Shown: positions 40,872 through 50,498, counted from the stretch's first letter. The stretch is DNA of 64,000 nt from an uncultured Eggerthella sp. (GCA_900546175.1 URBX01000001.1:1-64000); one strand, 5' to 3'. A program made the numbers and translations. The notes: generated by a model not told the origin, from the letters alone.

Positions 40872-41441
40872 TTAATAGTACGGACATTCGCTCTTTAAAC
40901 AAACGGTGTTTTGTGAAGCAACAATACATGGTGAGGCTATTTCTTCACTCATGACAGTTTCACCAAAATCAACGTTAAAATCTTTAGCGAAGGTGTCGCG
41001 AGCAATTTCAACTGACCAACGTGAATCGCGTTTGCAGCATCGAGGTGCTCCTCCTGATGCAATTTTTTCTGCTATACGAGCAACCATGCTTTGGTCTTTG
41101 GACCATCCTTCTGTTTTAAGTGGCGCATTTTCAGCAATAATAGCGTAAGCCATTCCTGCAGAAATAGCCGCTCCGCAGATTCCCCAGCGAGCACATGCAG
41201 CTCCGGGTACTTTAGTTGATTCTTTACTTAATAGATTTAGATATTCTCTTAATTCGCCGTCATTAAGATTATTCGCATGCGCATATCCAGTAAGAAGGCA
41301 AGCACCTACAAGAAAGTGATGTACTGGACCAAATGCAACACAGTTTTCGTTAGTAAAACACGCCTCTAGTAAACGAACGGGATCTTTCTCAGTACTCTTT
41401 GTAAGAAAATCAATTGCCCAAAAATTTGTGTTTTCTGACAT
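40872..41441 (-). CDS. DUF5714-like protein, Cys-rich
   Basis: A 189-aa soluble protein with conserved segments VAFGPVHHFLVGA, RWGICGAAISAGMAYAI and ASGGAPRCCKRDSRWSVEIA, which I match to the DUF5714 family found in anaerobes and methanogens near radical-SAM or metal proteins. The CCKRD cysteines and the C-terminal CLKSECPYY suggest metal or Fe-S binding. AGGAG precedes the ATG. The tetR-type gene lies upstream in the same orientation. Confidence 0.7.
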   Translation of the reverse strand: MSENTNFWAIDFLTKSTEKDPVRLLEACFTNENCVAFGPVHHFLVGACLLTGYAHANNLNDGELREYLNLLSKESTKVPGAACARWGICGAAISAGMAYAIIAENAPLKTEGWSKDQSMVARIAEKIASGGAPRCCKRDSRWSVEIARDTFAKDFNVDFGETVMSEEIASPCIVASQNTVCLKSECPYY

Positions 41442-41582
41442 GACAATCTCCTGTGGTTGTTTTTGAATTCAGGTGATTTGTTAATCATAATGGAGTAGTA
41501 GGTTTAGAAAAGCAATTATTAAACGCTCGAAATGGAACAAATGCACGACAGGCTTTGACCGAACAGAGAGAAGAGAACAAGA

Positions 41583-42284
41583 TTATTCTTTTGTCGAAAT
41601 ATCTTCTAAAGAAAACTCGTAGCGCAAAGCAAGCTGACTAAATAGTTCCTTCATAACTTGCTGAGCGATATTTCGCATGTCAAGATTATTGATAAAAGCT
41701 AAAACATTCTGTACTTCTTCTACAGGTACGTTATAACCTCGAAGTGCCAAAGAAAGGAACTTATTGAGTTTGCGTTCAAGAGTAAACTCGTCCGTGCATG
41801 GATTTGCCATGTAGCCTCGCATTAAGCCTGCGCTACCAAATTCAAGTTCTACAAAGTCTTGTTCGCTTAATTCTGGCTGATACGGACCAAAAATGCGATA
41901 AATCTCTTTTGTGGTTGCAGTCTGAATATAGTCAAGAGTTGGCTTTTGAGTATAAGCTTCCAGATAGATATCTCGGAGGGTTTCGTTGAGTTCAGTTAGA
42001 GTTATTTGAATAGCGGTTTCTATTGCATAGATATATACAGGAGGAAGGGTGTCACCCGCAACGCTTTTAGCAATATCAAACTGATTTCCAAACATGGATT
42101 TCACCAGTTCAAGTAAAACACCGTCTTTGTTTTGGAAAAGGTTTTGAAAGCTACTGGAAGAGACTTGCGCTTCTTTCAAAATTTGAGAGGTGGTAGTTTG
42201 ATGATAGCCATTCTCTAAAAAGAGCTTCACGCAAACCTGCAAAACTCGCTTTTCTGTAATCCTTCCATCGCGTCGTTTTGCCAT
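41583..42284 (-). CDS. TetR/AcrR-family transcriptional regulator
   Basis: A 233-aa regulator with an N-terminal TetR helix-turn-helix (about 10-60: ITEKRVLQVCVKLFLENGYHQ then SQILKEAQVSSSSFQNLFQNK) and a helical ligand domain (about 75-225). It is divergent from hydF, with 129 bp between. It may control itself, the downstream DUF5714-like gene, a lost transporter, or hydF. No operator palindrome stands out. Confidence 0.88.
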   Translation of the reverse strand: MAKRRDGRITEKRVLQVCVKLFLENGYHQTTTSQILKEAQVSSSSFQNLFQNKDGVLLELVKSMFGNQFDIAKSVAGDTLPPVYIYAIETAIQITLTELNETLRDIYLEAYTQKPTLDYIQTATTKEIYRIFGPYQPELSEQDFVELEFGSAGLMRGYMANPCTDEFTLERKLNKFLSLALRGYNVPVEEVQNVLAFINNLDMRNIAQQVMKELFSQLALRYEFSLEDISTKE

Positions 42285-42413
42285 GTGCCTCTCCCTGTAA
42301 TTTGTTAGAAACTTATTTATAGTAGTAAGAAAGTATACCCTTTAGTGGTTTATTGAAAAGAATGTAAAATAGCACATATTTTGTCAAGCGCTTAGAAAAA
42401 GGATAGATTTGGT

Positions 42414-43610
42414 ATGAGCCTTAACTCCACAGCTTCAGCAGAACGCATTCATATTGGCTTTTTCGGCGTAAGAAATGCAGGAAAATCAAGTGTGGTAAAT
42501 GCGGTAACTAACCAGAGTTTATCTATCGTTTCTAACACTCCCGGAACTACAACTGATCCTGTACGTAAGGCTATGGAGCTTCTTCCTGCTGGACCAGTTG
42601 TCATTATTGATACACCAGGCCTTGATGATGAAGGCGCTCTTGGAAACCTCCGCGTTGATAAAACTAAAGAAGAATTGAGAAGATGCGACGTAGCAGTGTT
42701 AGTCATTGATGCAACACGCGGTTTTCTTCAAGCGGACAATGATCTTCTTACCTTATTTGAAAAAGAAAAGGTTCCCTTTATTGTTGCCTACAATAAGACC
42801 GATTTAATTAACGAAGAACGGAAAAAACAGCTCCCCCACTTCGAAAACCAGATTTTTGTAAGTGCTCTAGGTAATGAAGGAATCCAGGAGTTAAAGGAGC
42901 TTATTGCTAGAGTTGCTACAAAAGAAGAAAAGCAAAAGTTTCTTGTTTCTGACTTAGTTAATAAAGGTGATTTCGTAGTCCTAGTTATTCCGATTGATTC
43001 TTCAGCTCCTAAACTTCGCTTAATTATGCCGCAACAAATGGTGATTAGAGATTGTTTGGATGCACAAGCAATTCCTGTTTGTTGTCAAGTTTCTGAGTTG
43101 CAAGAAACTCTTCAAGGATTTTCTGTTGCTCCAAAACTAGTTATAACCGACTCGCAGGCTTTCGAAGAAGTGGCGAATATAGTACCTCATTCAATTAATC
43201 TAACCTCGTTTTCAATTCTGATGGCACGCTATAAGGGAGAATTTGATGCTTTTATTGAAGGTGCATCTTATTTGTCAAGTTTAAAAACGGGAGATAAGGT
43301 TTTGATTTGCGAATCGTGCTCACACCACCGTCAGTGCGAAGATATTGGCACAGTAAAGCTTCCGTATTGGATAGAACAGTATTCCAATAGCAAGCCAGAG
43401 TTTTCGTTCTGTTCAGGGAGGGAGTTCCCTTCTAATTTGAATTGTTATAACTTAATTGTTCACTGTGGTGGATGTATGTCTAATGATAAAGAAATTCACT
43501 ATCGTGTTTCACTCGCAAAACAATCCTCAGTGCCAATTGTTAATTACGGAATTGCTATTGCGCAGATGAATGGTATTTTATCTCGCGCTCTTACGGTTTT
43601 TGAAAAGTAG
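42414..43610 (+). CDS. hydF: [FeFe]-hydrogenase H-cluster maturation GTPase HydF
   Basis: A 398-aa protein. The N-terminal GTPase domain has P-loop GVRNAGKSS (about 18-26), the DTPGLDDEG switch II and NKTD. A dimerisation domain follows, then a C-terminal cluster domain with CESCSHH (about 299-305) and HCGGC (350-354), the Fe-S ligands of HydF. HydF is the scaffold that receives the diiron subcluster made by HydE and HydG and delivers it to the hydrogenase. hydE follows 20 bp later. hydG and the hydrogenase itself are not in the window. Confidence 0.95.
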   Translation: MSLNSTASAERIHIGFFGVRNAGKSSVVNAVTNQSLSIVSNTPGTTTDPVRKAMELLPAGPVVIIDTPGLDDEGALGNLRVDKTKEELRRCDVAVLVIDATRGFLQADNDLLTLFEKEKVPFIVAYNKTDLINEERKKQLPHFENQIFVSALGNEGIQELKELIARVATKEEKQKFLVSDLVNKGDFVVLVIPIDSSAPKLRLIMPQQMVIRDCLDAQAIPVCCQVSELQETLQGFSVAPKLVITDSQAFEEVANIVPHSINLTSFSILMARYKGEFDAFIEGASYLSSLKTGDKVLICESCSHHRQCEDIGTVKLPYWIEQYSNSKPEFSFCSGREFPSNLNCYNLIVHCGGCMSNDKEIHYRVSLAKQSSVPIVNYGIAIAQMNGILSRALTVFEK

Positions 43611-43630
43611 TCTAACAGGAATAGAATAAT

Positions 43631-44731
43631 ATGATAAATACTTCACTAGTGAATAGTTCAGATGCAGGGGATGCGCATATAGATCAGCAGTGGAAAACAC
43701 TTCTTTATAAACTTGAGACAACGCATCATCTTTCGTTTGACGAATGGGTATTTTTCCTTAATAAGAGAACTTCGAAGCGTACTGAATTACTTCGCCAAAA
43801 AGCTGATGCGGCTAGAAAGCGCATCTTCGGAACTGCAATTTATACACGCGGACTCATTGAAATATCAAATATCTGCAAGAATAACTGTCTATATTGCGGA
43901 ATTAGAGCCGGCAATAATAACCTTGATCGCTATCGGCTAACTAAAGAAGAAATACTTTTCTGTTGCAAGGAAGGTTATGAGCTGGGCTTTAGAACTTTCG
44001 TCCTTCAAGGAGGAGAAGATCCCTATTTTACCGACGAAGTATTAGTTGATCTTATTAGTGAGATAAAGTTTCTATTTCCTGACTGCGCTCTTACTCTTTC
44101 ATTAGGTGAGCGTAGTAGAGAAAGTTACCAAAAACTTTATGAAGCCGGTGCAGATAGATACTTATTGCGCCATGAAACCATTAATGAAGAACACTATAAA
44201 TTACTTCATCCTTCAACAATGGCTTTATCAACACGAATTGAAGCGCTTAATAATCTGTATGAAATTGGCTATCAAGTTGGAACGGGGTTTATGGTTGGAA
44301 GTCCAGGACAGACTATCGAAACGATTGCTGAAGATTTGGTATTCATAGAGAGATTTAAGCCTCATATGGTTGGCATAGGACCTTACATCACTCATGAAGA
44401 TACTCCTTTTGCTGGTTTTCCTAATGGAACGCTCGAAATGACCTTGTTTTTACTCTCGTGTATCCGTCTTCTTCTTCCAGAAGTGCTTCTTCCTTCTACT
44501 ACTGCTTTGGGAACAATACATCCAAACGGTCGTGAAATGGGATTTTTGGCAGGTGCAAATGTAGTTATGCCAAACCTTTCCCCCGTAAAATATAGAGAGC
44601 TTTACAGCTTGTACGAAAATAAGATTTGCACAGGAGAAGAATCTGCGCAGTGTAGAGGCTGCCTTTCGAAAAGAGCACAAAGCGTCGGTTATGAGATTGT
44701 AACTGACCGTGGTGACTCCCTTTTTGCATAA
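43631..44731 (+). CDS. hydE: [FeFe]-hydrogenase maturation radical SAM protein HydE
   Basis: A 366-aa radical SAM enzyme with Cys82-x3-Cys86-x2-Cys89 (CKNNCLYCG), an FVLQGGEDPYFTD segment and a BATS-like C-terminal region (VMPNLSPVKYRELYSLYENK). HydE acts with HydG and HydF in building the diiron site of [FeFe]-hydrogenase. It forms an operon with hydF. The last codons (DRGDSLFA) lie inside the first copy of a tandem degenerate repeat that continues past the stop (44709-44800), so the very end may not be ancestral. Confidence 0.93.
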   Translation: MINTSLVNSSDAGDAHIDQQWKTLLYKLETTHHLSFDEWVFFLNKRTSKRTELLRQKADAARKRIFGTAIYTRGLIEISNICKNNCLYCGIRAGNNNLDRYRLTKEEILFCCKEGYELGFRTFVLQGGEDPYFTDEVLVDLISEIKFLFPDCALTLSLGERSRESYQKLYEAGADRYLLRHETINEEHYKLLHPSTMALSTRIEALNNLYEIGYQVGTGFMVGSPGQTIETIAEDLVFIERFKPHMVGIGPYITHEDTPFAGFPNGTLEMTLFLLSCIRLLLPEVLLPSTTALGTIHPNGREMGFLAGANVVMPNLSPVKYRELYSLYENKICTGEESAQCRGCLSKRAQSVGYEIVTDRGDSLFA

Positions 44732-44800
44732 GCGGATGTGGTGACTTCCTGTTTGCATGACCTGGATTAGTGGACATCCTTTTTTTCACAGGCTGGATAT
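44709..44800 (+). repeat. Three degenerate tandem repeats at the hydE 3' end
   Basis: Copies begin at 44709 (GTGGTGACTCCCTTTTTGCA), 44738 (GTGGTGACTTCCTGTTTGCA) and 44770 (GTGGACATCCTTTTTTTCAC), each ending in a GGAT about 27 nt on. The periods are 29 and 32 nt. Multiple short direct repeats of this kind occur at the ends of some insertion sequences such as the IS21 family. That origin is a guess. No transposase remains. Confidence 0.5.
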
Positions 44801-44984
44801 TTATTCACACGCTAAAAATGAATAATAGTATCAATGAGGGTAGAATTATTTAGCTGCTAAACCTGTGCAAATAGTGCTTTTATTAAAGTTTATTTAATTC
44901 ACCAATCTGTTCTATAGATTGAGCTATTTGGGGTCTATAATTTGTTTTTGCTATTCTATCAGCCACTTTATTAGAAAGCATATA

Positions 44985-45470
44985 ATGAATAAAGCTATTT
45001 ATGTTTGCGAACACTGCAAATCAAAATATTCCGTAGAGACGGGAATTGTTGAAGATTTCTTAAATACGTATAAATCTACCGTTGCCTCTATTGAAGAAGG
45101 CAAGTATGGTCCTGAATGGAAAAACGCTTTTGATCAAATTATCGAGGTAGCGTTAGACCATACCTACGAAGTATATGTTTGTCCGCAATGTAATTGTTGG
45201 GAAAATGGTCCTGATTTGTCATTATATATTCCGAAAGATGAAGCTTCTCTTGAACGGATCAGAAGTGCAAAAATGACCGTTGAGAGATGGGGCTCTGTTC
45301 GTCCGGTAATGCGCAATGATTTAAGAAACTGTTACCGCTTGTTTAAAGAAAAACAACACCTTTGTCCTCATTGCAAGACAAAAATGGTAAAGGCAGATTT
45401 ACCTCTTCAAAACTACGTTCTTGATTGTCCAAACTGCAAAGAGTCAAACACCCCTCAAACCATCCAATAA
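44985..45470 (+). CDS. Zinc-ribbon protein of unknown function
   Basis: A protein of about 161 aa with four CxxC pairs: CEHC near the N-terminus, CPQC in the middle, CPHC and CPNC at the C-terminus. They probably form two zinc ribbons around a helical middle (EEGKYGPEWKNAFDQIIEVALD). No family is recognised. The ATG at 44985 (MNKAIYVCEHC) is chosen because the cysteine motif starts right after it; the longer frame adds a hydrophobic leader without a good site. It is monocistronic, with a terminator at 45487. Confidence 0.65.
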   Translation: MNKAIYVCEHCKSKYSVETGIVEDFLNTYKSTVASIEEGKYGPEWKNAFDQIIEVALDHTYEVYVCPQCNCWENGPDLSLYIPKDEASLERIRSAKMTVERWGSVRPVMRNDLRNCYRLFKEKQHLCPHCKTKMVKADLPLQNYVLDCPNCKESNTPQTIQ

Positions 45471-45486
45471 TTTCCCAAGAAAGTCT

Positions 45487-45524
45487 AAATGCTCCCAAAC
45501 ACATTTATTATTTTGGGAGCATTT
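45487..45524 (+). terminator. Terminator after the zinc-ribbon gene
   Basis: AAATGCTCCCAAA (45487-45499) pairs exactly with TTTGGGAGCATTT (45512-45524). The stem carries A and T runs at its base on both sides, so it may also work for the convergent minus-strand gene. Confidence 0.75.
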
Positions 45525-45586
45525 GAATATGTCTTTAAGTTCGCTTTCGTATGAATAAGCTGGTTATGCTGTGCTTTCGTAATCAT

Positions 45587-48187
45587 CTAAACAAAGCTAG
45601 ATCGTCCTTGCCAAACTACACAGCTGCCCTTGTTTTCTCGTTTAGCACAATAAAGTGCCTGATCAGCTTGTTCAATAATGGCATCGAAATCAAAGTCTTC
45701 CCTCCAGAGAAATGAAACACCTGCAGAAGAAGAGTTTTTTTCACTTTCACAAACAGTGAGAGATGAAAAATTTTTACATATTTCATTACATTTAGATTGA
45801 GCAATTTCTTCATCACCCATATGTAAAAGGAGCGCAAGAAACTCATCGCCTCCATAACGACAAAGGACATCGTTATCTCTGGTGTAGCTACGAAGTAAAT
45901 CAGCAAATGCTTTAATAGCTTTGTCCCCTGCATTGTGACCACAGGTATCATTAATGAGTTTCAAATTATCTAGGTCAAATAAGCACACTGCAATAGGCAT
46001 ATTCTCTTTACGAAGAGTTTTTAATTTTTCTTGGAGTCCTCTTCTATTGAGGAGTCCCGTTAGATAATCAAGATTAGCTTCAATTCTTAAAGCACATTCG
46101 TTCTCGCGACAAATAGTGTTTCCAATGAGCCTTTCAATTCGTTTATGTAGATCGGAAATAGGATGACATTTGCAAAGAAAATCATCGGATTCAAGAGTAA
46201 GAGGAGTTTCTTCACTTACTCCGCATTGCGGAATGGTTGCTAAAACAGGAATATGCCATTTTTTCGGATCGTTTCTTAGTGCTTTAACAATGTCATGTTC
46301 GTTATTGTCTGGTGCAGTCATGCTTACAATCACCGCAGAAATTAAATTTCCATTCTCGGAATTAATAATTGAAAGAGCGTCGGTGGTATTGTTTGTGGAA
46401 ATAACCTGATACTGTACTTCTAAGGAATTCTCGACCGCTTTACGGAATTGAGTATCTTCTTCAATAAGAAGCACTTGTTGTTTTTTTGACTTATTTCTAA
46501 AGGTATGAGCTGTTTCTGCAATATCTTTCGTTATTTGGGTTAGAAGTAGATTCTCAAAATCTTGAACAGGCATAGGGGCTGCCAAATAATAGCCTTGAAC
46601 ATAGTCACATCCAGAGCTCTTTAAACGGGTCATTTGTTCTTTTGTTTCTACTCCTTCGGCAACAACACCTAACTGCATTTTGTGAGCAGCACGAATTATG
46701 TCTTCTAAAATACTTTGAGAAGCAATTTTTGCAGTTTCATTTTGAACAAAATCCAAGTCAAGCTTTACAATGTCTAATTCCATTTGGCTAAGCATATTAA
46801 GAGATGAGTATCCACTACAAAAATCGTCCATCTCAATAATGAAACCATAGTCTCTAAGCTTTTTAACTGCCGCAATAAGACGCTCAGGGCTTTCGCCGTA
46901 AGACATTTCAGTTATTTCTAAGTGGAGAAGCGAAGGGTCTATTTCATACTTTTTAGTGAAGTTAATTAATGTTTCGGTCAAATGAGGATGGAAAACATCA
47001 GTTCTTGATACATTTACTGAAATAGGAACAACAGGCATACCCGCAGCTTGCCATGTTTGTATTTGTTTGCAAACGCTTTCCCATATATAACAATCCAACT
47101 GGAAGACAAAACCATTCTTTTCAAAGAGAGGAATAAATTCGGCAGGAGAAACAATTCCCCACTTAGGGTCTATCCATCTTACTAATGCTTCAGCTCCAAC
47201 CATTTCACCATCATAAATGCTGTATTTTGGCTGGAGATAAAAACAAAACTCTTCGTTTGCAAGAGCGGATTCCATTGCATCAGTAATACTTTTTTCACGA
47301 ATAAGTTTTTGACGGAGAGAGTCATCATATACGGCAAAGTATTGGTCGTATCTTCCTTTAATGCTTTTAACCGCAAGGAGCGCTCTATCACACATTTGTT
47401 CAACTGGTACGTTTAAATCAGTAATCTCATAAATACCCCAGCGCATCACAACATTTTTTAAACGCTCTGAAGGTTTAAGGGTAAAACCAAACTGACCAAA
47501 TTGAAGGCGGTCTCGTTTTTCTTTACTTCTTGTTTGGAAGCTAAGAAAACGATCTGCGGTAAAGCGAGCGCAAAATCCAGTTTCTCCTACAGCTTCTTTT
47601 GTAATATTTGAAATTTCCTGAAGAAGAAGATCGCCTTCTTTTGAACCAAAAACATCGTTAAAAAGCTTAAAGTTTTCAACATTGCCACATACAATGCTGT
47701 ATTCAGCATCAGGATTCGCATCAAGCGTTTCCTTGACTTTTTGATAGAAAGTTTCTTTACTGTAGAGCCCTGTAAGTCTGTCATGTTGATATTGATTAAT
47801 CATTGCTGCAGTTTCACGGAATTTAATCAGGTTTGCAACACGGTGAAGAATAACTTGTGGTTTATATGGTTTTGGTACGAAATCTGTTGCCCCGTGAGTA
47901 AGAGAAGCAATTTCGTCTGTTTCACTATCATTACTAGTAGTTACAATTACTGGAATAAGTGATAATGAAGGGTCTTTACTAACTACATCAAGAAATTCAA
48001 AACCATTCATTACAGGCATATCAATATCAAGGAGAATAAGATCTATTTCCTCTTGAAAGTCCTTTAATACATCAAGAGCAACCTGGCCGTTTTCTGCTTG
48101 AAGTGTGTGATATTTTTCAGAGAGAATATCACACAGTATTTCACGATTAATATCATTATCTTCAACGACGAGAATTTGTCTTGTCAT
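45587..48187 (-). CDS. REC-GGDEF-EAL-REC-GGDEF response regulator for cyclic di-GMP
   Basis: An 866-aa cytoplasmic protein. REC1 is 1-120, with phospho-acceptor Asp54. A degenerate GGDEF (about 140-265) has RFTADRF at the active-site position. EAL (about 290-535) has EALVRW, NVSR, EITEM, DDFCSGYSSL, KLDLDF and AEGVET, so the metal ligands look intact. REC2 (about 560-680) has Ser-Met where the phospho-Asp should be. GGDEF2 (about 695-860) has intact YGGDEF. It could both make and degrade c-di-GMP, with phosphorylation at REC1. No kinase gene is adjacent and no other c-di-GMP gene is in the window. Confidence 0.88.
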   Translation of the reverse strand: MTRQILVVEDNDINREILCDILSEKYHTLQAENGQVALDVLKDFQEEIDLILLDIDMPVMNGFEFLDVVSKDPSLSLIPVIVTTSNDSETDEIASLTHGATDFVPKPYKPQVILHRVANLIKFRETAAMINQYQHDRLTGLYSKETFYQKVKETLDANPDAEYSIVCGNVENFKLFNDVFGSKEGDLLLQEISNITKEAVGETGFCARFTADRFLSFQTRSKEKRDRLQFGQFGFTLKPSERLKNVVMRWGIYEITDLNVPVEQMCDRALLAVKSIKGRYDQYFAVYDDSLRQKLIREKSITDAMESALANEEFCFYLQPKYSIYDGEMVGAEALVRWIDPKWGIVSPAEFIPLFEKNGFVFQLDCYIWESVCKQIQTWQAAGMPVVPISVNVSRTDVFHPHLTETLINFTKKYEIDPSLLHLEITEMSYGESPERLIAAVKKLRDYGFIIEMDDFCSGYSSLNMLSQMELDIVKLDLDFVQNETAKIASQSILEDIIRAAHKMQLGVVAEGVETKEQMTRLKSSGCDYVQGYYLAAPMPVQDFENLLLTQITKDIAETAHTFRNKSKKQQVLLIEEDTQFRKAVENSLEVQYQVISTNNTTDALSIINSENGNLISAVIVSMTAPDNNEHDIVKALRNDPKKWHIPVLATIPQCGVSEETPLTLESDDFLCKCHPISDLHKRIERLIGNTICRENECALRIEANLDYLTGLLNRRGLQEKLKTLRKENMPIAVCLFDLDNLKLINDTCGHNAGDKAIKAFADLLRSYTRDNDVLCRYGGDEFLALLLHMGDEEIAQSKCNEICKNFSSLTVCESEKNSSSAGVSFLWREDFDFDAIIEQADQALYCAKRENKGSCVVWQGRSSFV

Positions 48188-48286
48188 TAGAGGCTCTTTT
48201 CCTTAGATTTATAGCCCACAATTCTATCACATAATATATAGATAATTTATATATGACCAGGTATTTCTTATCTGGACTTAATAGCT

Positions 48287-49276
48287 TTATAGGTTTTCTT
48301 TAGCCCAAAATGCATTTTTAAGCAAAGCGCGTCCAATGCCAATTAAGTCTGCAGCATTTTCAGAAAGAAGACTCTCAGCATCTTCACGTTCTTTTATACC
48401 TCCAGTAAGGATTACCGGAATAGAAACCTGTTTTTTAATTGCAGCTGATAAATCTTTGAAATAGCCTGGTTCTTTAATTCCAGGACCTTTATAACCACAC
48501 ATGCCACCTGAAGCGTTAATTAGGTCAATACCCCACTTTTCAAATAGCTGGGCCGCTTTTACAGCATCCTCAATAGTGCTACCGCCTTCAATGTAATCGC
48601 AACCACCAAAGCGAATAGAGATGATGAAATCCTCGCCTACTTCTTTTCGAATTAGGGAAATGATTTCTGAATGGATGCGCAATCTATTTTCTATACTCTG
48701 TGCTCCATATTCGTCGGTTCTTTTGTTTGTTATAGGAGAATAAAACTGATTAAGTAAGTAACCATGGGCTGAATGAATTTCTACACCATCAAAACCCGCA
48801 GCTTTTACTCTTTGAGCCGCTTTAACAAAAAGTGATTCAATCTCAAGGATATCTTCTTTAGTAAGTTCACGAGGAAGAACTTGATTATCTGGTTGCATTG
48901 GCTGCTTAACCGAACTTGGCGCAACTGTTTCTTGTAAGGTAACGTCTGAGTTTGTGTTTGAACCAGCATGAGTAATTTGAGCAATAATTTTTGATCCCTG
49001 ATTATGTATCTGCTCTACAAAATCACTGAGAGGACCAATAACATCATCTCTATCCATAGCAAGCTGGTTTTCATGAGCAATACCCTGCTTTGAAATATAA
49101 GCATGTTCTAGAACAACAAGACCAATCCTTCCTCCATCGGTACGCTTAAGGTAGAAATGATTGAAAGACTCAGTGACTACACCGGATGCATCCGCTTTGC
49201 ACGTTGCCATAGGAGGCATAACTAACCTAGTTGATAGTTCGCAATTCTTCACGATAAAAGGGGTTTCTAAAGCCAT
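48287..49276 (-). CDS. NADH:flavin oxidoreductase, old yellow enzyme family
   Basis: A protein of about 329 aa, FMN-binding TIM barrel: PPMATCKADASG at the N-terminus, AQITHAGSNTN, GFDGVEIHSAHGYLLNQF (catalytic His pair region), RLRIHSEII and IPVILTGGI near the phosphate site. It lacks the C-terminal Fe-S and FAD domains of 2,4-dienoyl-CoA reductase or BaiCD, so it is a single-domain ene-reductase type. The ATG at 49276 follows AAGGAG by 8 nt; the longer frame lacks a site. The substrate is unknown. Confidence 0.88.
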   Translation of the reverse strand: MALETPFIVKNCELSTRLVMPPMATCKADASGVVTESFNHFYLKRTDGGRIGLVVLEHAYISKQGIAHENQLAMDRDDVIGPLSDFVEQIHNQGSKIIAQITHAGSNTNSDVTLQETVAPSSVKQPMQPDNQVLPRELTKEDILEIESLFVKAAQRVKAAGFDGVEIHSAHGYLLNQFYSPITNKRTDEYGAQSIENRLRIHSEIISLIRKEVGEDFIISIRFGGCDYIEGGSTIEDAVKAAQLFEKWGIDLINASGGMCGYKGPGIKEPGYFKDLSAAIKKQVSIPVILTGGIKEREDAESLLSENAADLIGIGRALLKNAFWAKENL

Positions 49277-49405
49277 GGTTTTACTCCTTATTGGTAGATA
49301 GCCTAGGGACATTGTGTAACTAGTCAGTCAATTGTTGTGAACTATTTGATTAGTTAAAGATTTTTAAATAGCTAAGAGTAGTATTTCTTCAATAATGATT
49401 GTTTT

Positions 49406-49837
49406 TTAAACTCCACTACTTCCAAAACCGCCCTCTCCTCTTTCAGAAGAGATAAGGAAATTCACTGGAATAAAGGTTGGAGTTTCAACAGGAGAAATAA
49501 CAAGCTGGCAAATTCTATCACCCGGCTTTATTTCAATTGTGTTTTCTGGATCTAAGTTAATAAGAATAGCTTTAATTTCTCCACGATAATTGCTGTCAAT
49601 AAGGCCAGGACTATTTACAAGGGAGAGGCCTTCATTAATAGCAAGACCACTTCGAGGCACTACAAAAGCCGCGAATCCAGCAGGAAGTTCTAGGGCAATA
49701 CCAGTTCCTACTAAGGCTCTCTGAAAAGGTTTGAGACTTACTGATTCTGTTGAGTATAAATCAACGCCTCCATCACCTACGTAAGCGTTTTTGGGAACGA
49801 TAGCGTTTTCAGAAAGCTTTTTAAGGGGAATATTCAT
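49406..49837 (-). CDS. dut: dUTP diphosphatase (dUTPase)
   Basis: A trimeric dUTPase of about 143 aa with all five motifs: DGGVDLYS, PRSGLAINEG, GLIDSNYRGE, GDRICQLV and the C-terminal RGEGGFGSSGV. It hydrolyses dUTP to dUMP, keeping uracil out of DNA and feeding thymidylate synthesis. The ATG at 49837 has AGGA just upstream. It lies 48 bp after nrdR in the same orientation, a sensible pairing of nucleotide-metabolism genes. Confidence 0.95.
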   Translation of the reverse strand: MNIPLKKLSENAIVPKNAYVGDGGVDLYSTESVSLKPFQRALVGTGIALELPAGFAAFVVPRSGLAINEGLSLVNSPGLIDSNYRGEIKAILINLDPENTIEIKPGDRICQLVISPVETPTFIPVNFLISSERGEGGFGSSGV

Positions 49838-49885
49838 CAAATCCTACTTAACAGGTAGTTCACTAATTGCTGTTTATTGATTACT

Positions 49886-50335
49886 CTACTTTGTAATATC
49901 TGTGAGAGCATCACGAAATTCTTTGAGAGTTTTAAAGTCTTTATATACCGAAGCAAAACGAATATACGCAACTTCATCAAGCTTAGCCAAACGAACTAAG
50001 ACTTTATTTCCAAGTTCCTTAGAGGTGATTTCGTTATGAGGCATATTACGTATCTCCGCCTCAATCGAATCAATGAGTCTCGAAATCTGGTCAGGGGTGA
50101 TAGGACGTTTTGCACAAGCAATAAGAAGGCCTCTAAAGAGTTTTTGCCTATCATATGCTTCTGAAGACTTGTCGGACTTAATAACAATAAGCGGATTATC
50201 TCCCAGACGCTCATAGGTGGTGAAGCGATTACCACAATTCGTGCACTCTCTTCTACGACGAATGGAAGCTCCTTCGTCAGCTGGGCGGGAATCAATGACT
50301 TTAGTATTTTTGTTTTTACAAAGTGGACAACGCAT
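49886..50335 (-). CDS. nrdR: Transcriptional repressor NrdR
   Basis: A 149-aa NrdR. The N-terminal zinc ribbon has CPLC and CTNC pairs with RRRREC between, followed by an ATP-cone domain (NPLIVIKSDKSSEAYDRQKL, FASVYKDFKTLKEF). It senses dATP/ATP and represses ribonucleotide reductase genes. No nrd genes lie in this window. GGAGC precedes the ATG. Confidence 0.95.
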   Translation of the reverse strand: MRCPLCKNKNTKVIDSRPADEGASIRRRRECTNCGNRFTTYERLGDNPLIVIKSDKSSEAYDRQKLFRGLLIACAKRPITPDQISRLIDSIEAEIRNMPHNEITSKELGNKVLVRLAKLDEVAYIRFASVYKDFKTLKEFRDALTDITK

Positions 50336-50498
50336 TATGCTCCAATCGACATATCTGGATTATACAAAACATTTTCTTTGAAAGAATGCACAGTCCAGAT
50401 ATGCCAATTGAAATGGGGGTTTCAAGGTTAAAAAGTTAGGTATCAATTTCAACATTGAAGCACTTACAACTTAAGCATGAGAGGGAATGCGTTGTGAA

